From Baffinella frigidus (taxonomy: Eukaryota; Cryptophyceae; Cryptomonadales; Baffinellaceae), in NCBI GenBank assembly GCA_026770585.1, contig MU646442.1, positions 457,208 through 473,096 of the forward strand: 15,889 nucleotides of DNA, in the 5' to 3' direction. Shown piece by piece: positions 7,431 through 10,433 of this stretch. The translations under genes and the position numbers were made by a program. Each line of letters opens with the position of its first letter. Position 1 is the stretch's first letter. The notes under the pieces were generated by a model. The model was not told the DNA's origin. It made no database searches and was given only the letters and a program-made list of their open reading frames with translations.

Positions 7431-9638
7431 CTATTTCTCTCGGATCTGACGTGGATAAGGCGTCGGTTTCCCTCGAGCCCTCTGGCGTGGCACTCTCACA
7501 CAAATCTCGAGATCTCACCTGGTCAATGTACGGTTGATTCTTGAAGGGGTCCTGGATCGCGCTGGTTTTGACGAAGCCCGCCTCTGACATATGCATGCCC
7601 TTCTTCGCCAGCGCTTGCTCCACATCTGTTTAGGGTTTAGTGATCAGGGTTTAGGGATTGGGGATTGGGGAGTAGGGAGTAGGGTTGAGGGGTTTCGCGT
7701 GTCTGTATCTGACATGTGCATGCCTTTTTTCGCGAGCGCTTGCTCCACATCTGTGTAGGGTTCAGGGTTTGGGGTTTAGGGAGTAGGAAGAAGGGTTGAG
7801 GGGTTTTGCGTGTCTGTCTCTTTCATGTGTATGCCTTTTTTTGCCAGCGCTTGCTTCACGTCTGTGAGCAGCGTTTGGTTTAGGGGGGAATTAGGGTTTA
7901 GAGTTCAGGGCTCAGGGCTTAGGGCTGTTTGTTCCGGGATTAGTGATTAGTGATTCGTGATTAGTGATTAGTGACTAGAGATTAGGGGTTTGACGAAGCC
8001 CGCTTCTGACATGTGGATCCCTTTCTTTGCTATCGCTTGCTCAGCATCTGTTTGTCCAGGGTTTGGTTCAGGGATTCGGGATTCGGGATTCGGGATGAGG
8101 GGTTGAAGATTCGGGTGTAGGGTTTGGGGTCTAGGGATTAGGGAATAGGGTTGAGGGATCAGGTTTATGGTTGGTGGTTTATGGTTTAGGTTTTAGGGAT
8201 GATAGGTCAGGGATTAAGATGGGGGTTTAGAGTTTAGGGATTAGGGATTAGGGTTGAGGGTTGAGGGTTGAGGGTTTAGACTCTATTTGGGCTAACCAAT
8301 TTGGTGAGACCATGCTCTTTTCCGCTTCAAAGTTAACGAGTTTGTACCACACACCCAGCATGTCAACTTAAGAATAGTCCGCGAGCCAACCCGAGTGAGG
8401 CACCTGCGTACGGGTTCATTTTTGGCTTCGCGCGTCGCGACTCCTATTCTTCAGTTGACACGCCGGGTGTGTGGTACAAATTCGTCAACTTTGAAGCGGA
8501 AAGGAGCACGGTTTCATCATGTCTCGCGCATGCCCCGATGCAGGGCCCTTTCAAGAATCAGCCGTGCATTGACCATGTCAGATCCAGGAGCCTCTAGCTC
8601 TGCCCGAGTCAAAGTAGGCTCGCCATAAAAGACTTGATCCGGGAACATGTTAACTTAAAAGAAAACGGCCTATCACACCGGAATCTGGCCCTAATTAAAT
8701 TTACTTAGGGCCCTAATTGACCTTCGTCTAACTCCTATGCACAAATAGTGATCCAATTTCTTTTAAATTAAACATGTCCCCGGACGAGACTAGCGCACCA
8801 GCGTACGGGTTCATCTTTGGCTTCGCGCGTCGCGACTCCAGGTACAGCTCGATGGTTGTCAGCTCCTTTGGATGCGGGGGGAACGCCCGCACTGGCCCCT
8901 TCGCCCTGTCCCCCCGCAGGCTGTCAGAACGTCGCATGCCGTGTGTTTGTGGTGATAAGAGGGTCTCGATGCGGCAAATGCTGGCGCGGAAACCACTTCA
9001 GGTCAAATGCTGCAGGGTCAGGGTAAAGGTTCCAATCATCAAGATTCAGGCCCCGCCGCGCCAACGAAGCAGAGCGTCACGGCCGACTAGGCACGCGGGG
9101 CGTGCGCGAGACACATCGGGGGCTGACCGTAGCTGCCGCTGCCGCGCCTGCCCTTCTTGGTGGTAGTCCTGGGCAAGCGAGATGCCCGGGAGGCGCCAGG
9201 CGGAGTCGGAGGCGCCGCTCGTCGAGCCCAAATTGAATGAGGGCGTGCGCGTGCGCGCAAACCCCTTCGCGGCCTCCAGGTTCACCGAGAGGTCTGCCCC
9301 GAGGCGGTTGAGCATGATGTTGCGCGACACACTCTGGCCACGCGACAGCCGGGCCATCGGCGCAGCCCTGCACCGGAGGGAGGTTGTCAGGGCAAAAAAT
9401 GAGAGGGGCCATCATCAGCAGCATCAGCAGCAGAAGCATCATCAAAGGTCTGTCCGCCCAGTCCCCGAGTCGTCCGTCCTGTCGAGGGTGTTCTGAGGGT
9501 TGGGGGGCAGCACTTGTTTTTGATCAGCGCCCTGTCCTCCTCCGAGTTCCACTGCTCCTCGAGCTTCGTGAGGAGGCGGCGGTGCGGCGCGTCGATGCTG
9601 CGCTGCAGCCGCGACATCGGCTTGCCATGCGCCGCCAT
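1528..9638 (-). CDS. Gene A: multi-exon Kelch-repeat protein (3' end not in hand)
   Basis: I assemble this gene from exons at 9514-9638, 9128-9367, 8799-8920, 7519-7625, 6282-6405, 4675-4738, 4426-4483, ~4300-4377, 3873-3962, 3579-3638, 2751-2850 and ~1528-1610. Exon-end phases agree at ten of eleven junctions; exon 8 to exon 9 is unresolved. Exons 1-7 give about 280 residues, mostly basic and helical, with no domain I recognise. Exons 9-12 read as Kelch blades: RRGATLTQL then ALLFGG, VFKL...LHWEKV...GSVPFGRAFHSAI, and RVIVFGGIG...YSLDVNTFQW. Kelch propellers are usually protein-interaction scaffolds; the partner here is unknown. Introns range from 48 to about 1540 bp and carry echoes of the exons. 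A full propeller needs more blades, so the gene probably runs past the left edge or is a pseudogene there. Alternative: two adjacent genes joined by chance phases. Confidence 0.7.
1620..1689. mobile_element. 70-bp foldback element, 'CGAAAATTACTACAC' family, at a splice acceptor
   Basis: Perfect 21-bp terminal inverted repeats (1620-1640 and 1669-1689: GCAACGAAAATTACTACACAA) flank a core with the palindrome TTACTAGTAA (1648-1657). In the sense of gene A it ends only 9 nt before exon 12, so it displaces whatever branch point and pyrimidine tract the acceptor used. Confidence 0.85.
1735..1755. repeat. (GGTT)n microsatellite
   Basis: About five GGTT units in the intron between exons 11 and 12. 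Confidence 0.85.
1888..1953 (-). repeat. Echo of gene A exon 12
   Basis: About 66 bp nearly identical to 1545-1610 (one clear substitution in the Kelch core). It keeps its own CAG acceptor (1954-1956) and the open frame TRVIVFGGIGKLGMNKECYS. Homology stops after the next Asp codon. It lies upstream of exon 12 in the sense of the gene and lacks the foldback insertion, so it could be the functional acceptor copy. Confidence 0.8.
1957..2214. other. Intronic, no further structure seen
   Basis: Part of the intron between exons 11 and 12. Open frames on both strands here have no recognisable motif. Confidence 0.4.
2215..2259 (-). repeat. Echo of gene A exon 11, 3' end with donor
   Basis: The minus strand reads PFDRAFHAAILSQ and ends CTCTCGCAAG/GTAACG, the same exon end and donor position as exon 11. 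It begins after TTGACAG, a possible acceptor. The following intron sequence starts with CTAGCTCTGC, a motif found at the ends of dispersed repeats in this window. Confidence 0.7.
2370..2429. repeat. (TTC)n microsatellite
   Basis: About 20 perfect TTC units inside a gene A intron. On the sense (minus) strand it is GAA-rich, so it is not a pyrimidine tract for gene A. Confidence 0.95.
2556..2651 (-). repeat. Echo of gene A exon 11, nearly full
   Basis: The minus strand reads LRFQPLHWEKEDATGSVP and then FGRAFHSAILSQ, followed by the donor CAAG/GTACGAG. The first three codons of exon 11 are replaced by GGGGTCAAG. The frame stays open into the copy at 2751-2850. The single change K-V to K-E after the tryptophan distinguishes it from exon 11. 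Confidence 0.75.
2673..2750. repeat. Two 39-bp tandem units after exon 11
   Basis: The unit ACCCTACGG(T/C)ATTGTCTCCGG plus a variable tail occurs at 2673-2711 and 2712-2750, between exon 11 and its echo. Confidence 0.7.
2751..2850 (-). CDS. Gene A exon 11: Kelch blade
   Basis: The acceptor GAGCAG (2851-2853 is the CAG) is followed in phase 0 by VFKLRFQPLHWEKVDATG and SVPFGRAFHSAILSQ plus one base of a Gly codon; the donor is CCCAAG/GTACCC. The W-x-x-x...G-x-x-P-x-x-R-x-x-H-S pattern is the Kelch signature following the Tyr/Trp strand. I take this copy as the working exon because it is the only one of four with both borders intact. Confidence 0.75.
2930..2976 (-). repeat. Echo of gene A exon 11, 5' end with acceptor
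   Basis: The minus strand reads VFKLRFQPLHWEKVDA and then runs into a stop. Its acceptor is supplied directly by telomere-like repeats: ACCCTAAACAG then GTTTTCAAG. Confidence 0.8.
2977..3060. repeat. Degenerate TTTAGGG tract ending at a splice acceptor
   Basis: Variants of TTTAGGG (TTCAGGG, TTGAGGG, TTAAGGA) on the plus strand, which is CCCTAAA in the gene A transcript. The tract abuts the exon 11 echo. Confidence 0.8.
3109..3150 (-). repeat. Decayed echo of gene A exon 10
   Basis: Aligns with the end of exon 10 (ASLSANG...PVY) but has an in-frame TAG after Asn-Gly, and the donor is AT instead of GT. The flanking CCCCGGAATGGTTC block (3072) also matches 3544, so exon plus intron were copied together. 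Confidence 0.7.
3298..3357 (-). repeat. Echo of gene A exon 10, 3' end with donor
   Basis: 3329-3357 reads NGKPVYSNQ/GTCCCG on the minus strand, matching the exon 10 end. It is flanked on the left by ACTGGGACAGAGCTAG (3302-3317), the terminal motif of the foldback element at 11007-11130. On the right the copy breaks off where the 3363 foldback begins. Confidence 0.75.
3363..3468. mobile_element. Foldback element of the 'CGAAAATTACTACAC' family with core repeats
   Basis: The terminal inverted repeats 3363-3377 and 3410-3424 differ at one base, with the core TTACTAGTAA at 3391-3400. Two further copies of GGGTCTTACTAGTAATAG follow (3427-3444 and 3451-3468); the first is also an inverted copy of the core flank, so the core was re-duplicated after insertion. 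Confidence 0.75.
3506..3545. repeat. Short TTTAGGG-like tract
   Basis: A few variant TTTAGGG units in the intron downstream of exon 10. Confidence 0.7.
3579..3638 (-). CDS. Gene A exon 10: Kelch strand ALLFGG
   Basis: A 60-bp, phase 0 to phase 0 exon. The acceptor CCCCCCTTGACAG has a fine pyrimidine tract. It encodes ALLFGGASLSANGKPVYSNQ, ending AACCAG/GTCTAT. ALLFGG is the glycine doublet that follows RRGATLTQL in a Kelch repeat, so it continues exon 9 naturally. Confidence 0.8.
3648..3870. repeat. Degenerate TTTAGGG tract filling intron 9
   Basis: Nearly the whole 234-bp intron is TTTAGGG variants (GTTTAGGG, TTTTGGG, TTATGGT). It begins next to the exon 10 acceptor and continues to the exon 9 donor, whose intron starts GTCCCTACACCC in the sense strand. 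Confidence 0.85.
3873..3962 (-). CDS. Gene A exon 9: start of Kelch region
   Basis: A 90-bp exon, phase 0 to 0. The acceptor is ACGTGCAG and the donor TACGAG/GTCCCT. It reads RGTDAAVNAPVEIAPTARRG then ATLTQLSSYE. The P-x-x-R-R-G-A-T pattern is a typical Kelch blade entry, followed by ALLFGG in exon 10. Its own acceptor phase would need exon 8 to end in phase 0, which I could not confirm. Confidence 0.75.
3988..4273. repeat. ~56-bp direct repeat around the exon 9 echo, with 9-bp tandem units
   Basis: GGTTATGGATTGC...GTGCGAACAGGTTAT appears at about 3988-4043 and again at 4224-4273, evidence of a roughly 230-bp duplication that included exon 9. At 4044-4090 about five CCAATGGCT units are inserted next to the exon 9 echo. 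Confidence 0.75.
4101..4141 (-). repeat. Echo of gene A exon 9, 5' end with acceptor
   Basis: Acceptor GGTGCAG then RDGDVAVNAPVEIA, aligned to RGTDAAVNAPVEIA of exon 9. In the shared NAPVEIA stretch the nucleotide changes are synonymous (CCC/CCT, ATC/ATA, GCA/GCG). It breaks off into the CCAATGGCT repeat. Confidence 0.75.
4300..4377 (-). CDS. Gene A exon 8 (3' end unresolved)
   Basis: The acceptor TCCCAACCAG (4378-4380 is the CAG) opens phase 0: TPSVDSKALFLEGSTKHP. Exon 7 also ends in phase 0. The frame runs to a stop near 4297 without a clear donor. The stretch CGCCGACCGC...GAAGAG resembles part of exon 9, so the original 3' end may have been overwritten by a partial exon 9 copy. Confidence 0.55.
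4378..4425 (-). other. 48-bp intron made of telomere-like units
   Basis: Between exons 7 and 8 in the sense strand: GTATGCACCC at the donor and CCCTCCCAACCAG at the acceptor, with CCCGAAA/CCCAACC variants between. It is the smallest intron in gene A and is composed almost wholly of the C-rich telomere-like repeat. Confidence 0.6.
4426..4483 (-). CDS. Gene A exon 7
   Basis: Acceptor CACACCAG, donor GCCAGG/GTATGC. The first base completes the Leu codon begun in exon 6; the exon then reads VRNGWKQALAQPTVKPSAR. No family recognised. Confidence 0.7.
4484..4670. repeat. Variant telomere-like tract filling intron 6
   Basis: Blocks of different variants follow each other: GGTTTGGGGTTTAGGG, four GGTTTCGGG units (about 4572-4600), then TTGATGG and TTTATGG units (4600-4650). 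Each block looks locally homogenised. Confidence 0.8.
4675..4738 (-). CDS. Gene A exon 6
   Basis: A 64-bp exon: acceptor AAGCCAG, donor CCCTT/GTGAAC. Two bases complete the Gly codon from exon 5, then TNESQAMQAAAEMATTNMKP and two bases of a Leu codon finished by exon 7. Alanine/methionine-rich, probably helical. Confidence 0.7.
4747..5060 (-). repeat. Echoes of the exon 6 start among mixed telomere-like repeats
   Basis: The block ACGAACGAG(G/T)C(C/G)CAGCGAT occurs on the minus strand near 4814-4834, 4916-4932 and 5030-5050, each preceded by CAG/GTACG, CAG/GTACG or CCATGG. Around them TTTAGGG variants occur in both orientations (CCCTAAC at 4775-4795 and 4965-5000), one of the places where the orientation rule of this window breaks down. 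Confidence 0.65.
5212..5276 (-). repeat. Interrupted echo of exon 6
   Basis: ACGAACGAGGC (from 5276 downward, minus strand) and ATGCAGGCGATGCAGGC (5212-5230), both parts of exon 6, are separated by an AT-rich insert of about 35 bp containing TTATATGG. Confidence 0.6.
5367..5395. repeat. CCCTAAA tract in reversed orientation
   Basis: A short CCCTAAA/CCCTGAA run on the plus strand, opposite to most telomere-like tracts in gene A. Confidence 0.8.
5467..5613. repeat. GA/GAGC-rich microsatellite with G10 run
   Basis: A purine-only stretch of GA, GAGC and GAAA units with a run of ten G near 5581-5590. In the sense of gene A it is a CT-rich tract inside the long intron 5. Confidence 0.9.
5636..5716. 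repeat. TTTAGGG-like tract next to an exon 5 donor
   Basis: TTTAGGG, TCTAGGG and TCCAGGG units run up to the donor of the exon 5 echo at 5728: in the sense strand AACG/GTGTGCGCC is followed by TAAGCCCTACACCC. Confidence 0.8.
5728..5770 (-). repeat. Echo of gene A exon 5, 43 bp
   Basis: Reads QADRMKDTITALENG with donor AACG/GTGTGC. The sequence before it (GISDAVE) still matches the body of exon 5. Confidence 0.75.
5802..5878 (-). repeat. 'GTCAACTTTGGAGCGG' dispersed repeat copy
   Basis: Matches the arms of the 8309-8512 foldback and the copies at 12548 and 15562: AAGTTAACACGCTG..., GGTACAAACCTGTCAACTTT and GGAGCGGAAAAGAGCCCGGG. It lies directly beside the next exon 5 echo. Confidence 0.75.
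5885..5927 (-). repeat. Echo of gene A exon 5, 43 bp
   Basis: Reads QAHRMKDTITALKNG, donor AACG/GTTATC. The Asp to His change is the only residue difference from exon 5. Confidence 0.75.
6028..6279 (-). repeat. Two 126-bp in-frame units: exon 5 echo plus dispersed repeat
   Basis: The spacing between successive donors (6028, 6154, 6280) is exactly 126 bp. Each unit holds a 43-bp exon 5 echo (6030-6072, 6156-6198; QADRMKDTITALKNG) and an 83-bp GT...AG segment made of the GTCAACTTTGGAGCGG repeat. Because 126 is divisible by three and no stop occurs, retained introns would give 42-residue repeats (SRSKVDEFVPETQHINLRIV in the linker). Confidence 0.8.
6282..6405 (-). CDS. Gene A exon 5
   Basis: A 124-bp exon: acceptor GGGAACAG, donor AACG/GTCTTT. 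In phase 0 it reads DDAWFVSKRARRLRIKIHSL then GISDAAEQADRMKDTITALKN plus one base of Gly. It follows exon 4 (phase 0) and fits exon 6. Basic and helical, no family recognised. This is the only copy in which both halves (DDAWFVSKR and QADRMKDTITALKN) are joined in frame. Confidence 0.75.
6467..6493 (-). repeat. Echo of the exon 5 start
   Basis: Acceptor GGGACCAG, then DDAWFVSKR encoded with different third bases (GAC, GCG, GTG, TCA). Followed by the CCCGCCTCGGGACGGAT filler repeat common between 6430 and 6910. Confidence 0.75.
6606..6672 (-). repeat. Longer echo of the exon 5 start
   Basis: Acceptor TTGGAACAG, then DAAWFVSKRAR. After a 2-base length change the homology continues as LRIKIHSLGIS with mostly synonymous differences (CTA/TTG, CGC/CGG, AAA/AAG, GGA/GGG). 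Confidence 0.7.
6791..6932 (-). repeat. Two more echoes of the exon 5 start and GCCCGCCTCGGGACGGAT filler
   Basis: 6791-6817: acceptor GGGACAG, DDAWFVSKR. 6913-6932: only WFVSKR remains. Between them and back to 6430 the unit GGCCCGCCTCGGGACGGAT repeats imperfectly, so the echo and filler form a loose tandem array. Confidence 0.7.
6933..7080. other. Intronic, nothing recognised
   Basis: No exon copy or repeat recognised in this part of intron 4. Confidence 0.4.
7081..7116 (-). repeat. Echo of the exon 4 end
   Basis: The minus strand gives DPFNNQP then a short deletion and LD(R)/GTGTCAGATCC, the exon 4 tail with its donor region. Confidence 0.65.
7118..7440. repeat. Two CT/TCTG microsatellite blocks around an exon 4 echo
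   Basis: CT, TCTG and TTTCTC runs at about 7118-7260 and 7332-7440 are separated by a second exon 4 tail copy at 7287-7331 (DPFNNQPYLD, minus strand). Each microsatellite begins immediately after GAACGGGTCCTTCTC, so exon tail and microsatellite duplicated as one unit. Confidence 0.85.
7519..7625 (-). CDS. Gene A exon 4
   Basis: A 107-bp exon. The acceptor is built from telomere-like repeat (AACCCTAAACAG) and the donor is GACCAG/GTGAGA, the best consensus donor in the window. After two bases that complete an Asp codon it reads VEQALAKKGMHMSEAGFVK then TSAIQDPFKNQPYIDQ. Soluble, charged; no family recognised. Phases fit exon 3 and exon 5. Confidence 0.8.
7626..8280. repeat. TTTAGGG-variant tracts with three exon 4 echoes
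   Basis: Variants TTTAGGG, ATTGGGG, AGTAGGG, ATTAGTG and ATTCGGG in locally uniform blocks. Minus-strand echoes of the exon 4 start with acceptors lie at 7709-7750 (VEQALAKKGMHMS), 7817-7861 (VKQALAKKGIHM) and 7990-8047 (AEQAIAKKGIHMSEAGFVK). The first two are tandem copies of about 110 bp. Confidence 0.85.
8309..8512. mobile_element. Foldback element whose loop carries part of exon 3
   Basis: Arms of 69 bp (8309-8377 and 8444-8512) are inverted copies of the GTCAACTTTGAAGCGG repeat with roughly 85-90% identity. The loop holds 8406-8444, which matches exon 3 over 39 bp with one substitution. On the minus strand it encodes ESRRAKPKMNPYA and ends at a donor-like GCAG/GTGCC. The differences from exon 3 in that frame are synonymous. 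Confidence 0.8.
8543..8590 (+). repeat. Inverted echo of the exon 4 end
   Basis: On the plus strand CCTTTCAAGAATCAGCCGTG and CATTGACCATGTCAGATCC match the exon 4 tail, opposite to gene A. It is followed by CTCTAGCTCTGCCCGAGT, the end motif of the dispersed repeat family. Confidence 0.7.
8641..8780. mobile_element. 140-bp foldback element just inside intron 3
   Basis: Terminal arms GGGAACATGTTAACTTAAAA (8641) and its counterpart ending 8780 are imperfect inverted repeats. A second stem GGCCCTAA/TTAGGGCC lies at 8687-8694 and 8705-8712. It starts about 18 bp downstream of the exon 3 donor in the sense direction. Confidence 0.7.
8799..8920 (-). CDS. Gene A exon 3
   Basis: Acceptor CGTTCTGACAG, donor TACGCTG/GTGCGC. 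The first base completes an Arg codon from exon 2, then LRGDRAKGPVRAFPPHPKEL and TTIELYLESRRAKPKMNPYA plus one base that makes Asp with exon 4. An alternative acceptor 15 bp further in (exon starting at 8905) keeps the same frame. Basic, proline-containing; no family recognised. Confidence 0.7.
9128..9367 (-). CDS. Gene A exon 2
   Basis: A 240-bp exon. The acceptor CCTCCCTCCGGTGCAG has a strong pyrimidine tract. It reads AAPMARLSRGQSVSRNIMLN and RLGADLSVNLEAAKGFARTR, and ends QEGQARQRQL with donor CTACG/GTCAGC, the weakest donor of the gene. It contains TTCAATTTGGGCTCG, 15 bases also present in the arm of the foldback at 11007. Confidence 0.65.
9514..9638 (-). CDS. Gene A exon 1 with start codon
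   Basis: The ATG at 9638 lies in a strong eukaryotic context (CACAAGATGGCGG). It reads MAAHGKPMSRLQRSIDAPHR and RLLTKLEEQWNSEEDRALIK, then AACAA/GTGCTG. Phase 2 joins exon 2's leading G to give Lys. The N-terminus is short and basic with no signal peptide, then a likely helix. Confidence 0.7.
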
Positions 9639-9968
9639 CTTGTGAGCTGCCAAGAGGGACGAGCACGCCGTTGAAAATGGCTCAAGCGGATCTCAAAAGT
9701 GGATTTCGGAGTCCACTTTTGAGATCCACGAACAAGAGAAAATTGACGGCTGACGCTCTACACTAGGTTCTCGAGCGCTGTGTCCTCCTTGCGAGCTCCC
9801 TCCCGCACCTTCGAATTTTGGTCAACTCGTCTCCCCGCTCACCAGCGGCCCCTATCCAGCCGGTGCTACGCAGCGCTCCGGCTGGAGGATCTCTGCGGCT
9901 AGTGGAGGCCCGGATGCCTTTCTTCTAGGGTCTAGGGCTCAGGGTGTAGGGTGCCCGCGGACATTTCC
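9639..9968. promoter_or_regulatory. Shared gap between divergent genes A and B
   Basis: The 330 bp between the two inferred start codons must hold both promoters and 5' leaders. Visible structure: a perfect 16-bp hairpin (9688-9703 with 9712-9727, GGATCTCAAAAGTGGA), a CCAGCCGG/CCGGCTGG stem (9856-9863 with 9878-9885), and short TAGGG units just before the gene B start. I see no TATA box that I would trust. Confidence 0.45.
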
Positions 9969-10433
9969 ATGGATCCATCGCTTCGCCCGCGCCCCGCCCA
10001 TCTTCTCGAAAGGGGAGAAGATGAGACTCAGGCTGGGGAGGGGGACAGCTTCCATGATAGCGTGATGTTCGCGATAACCGGGCGTATGTCGGCCGGCTCC
10101 CCCAAGGCCTCGGTAAGGCGTCGCCCAGCTACCGTCGGGGACCCAGGGGCGCTCCACATGGACGACCTGCGGGCCGCGCTGACCAAGCATGACGCGGGTG
10201 CGGGCATCTATCCGTCTGCGCCGGCGGAGACAACCACCCTTCCGTTTCGCGCGGAGTGGCGTGCGGGGGGCGTGAGCGGGGCTCACGCCACACCCCGTGA
10301 CGAGCCCGCGCAAGCGAAGCGGAAGGACGAGCCCCCCCCTGGAGAGACGAGCGCAGAGCGGGAGAGCAAGATGGTGGAGGCGGAGCTCTCGAGAAAGCTC
10401 AGCAAGTGCGAGGAGGAGCTCAGGGCCTCCCAG
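9969..10433 (+). CDS. Gene B exon 1 with start codon
   Basis: 155 codons from ATG 9969 (TTCCATGG context) to the donor TCCCAG/GTAGCG. It begins MDPSLRPRPAHLLERGEDET and ends in the coiled-coil stretch ELSRKLSKCEEELRASQ. The open frame continues 18 bp upstream from a GTG, but that lies in telomere-like sequence and is not used here as a start. Confidence 0.75.

Noticed and set aside
7075-7623. One 182-residue protein rich in Arg/Glu/Thr repeats
   Set aside because: Only its first 35 codons are exon 4; the rest is translated CT/GA microsatellite and exon echoes beyond a consensus splice donor.
9077-9445. Alternative minus-strand frame rich in leucine and methionine
   Set aside because: It overlaps exon 2 in another frame and begins with translated CAG/CAT repeat from intron 1.
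9951-9968. Upstream GTG start for gene B
   Set aside because: The extension lies in TAGGG-type repeat; the ATG at 9969 has a normal eukaryotic context.
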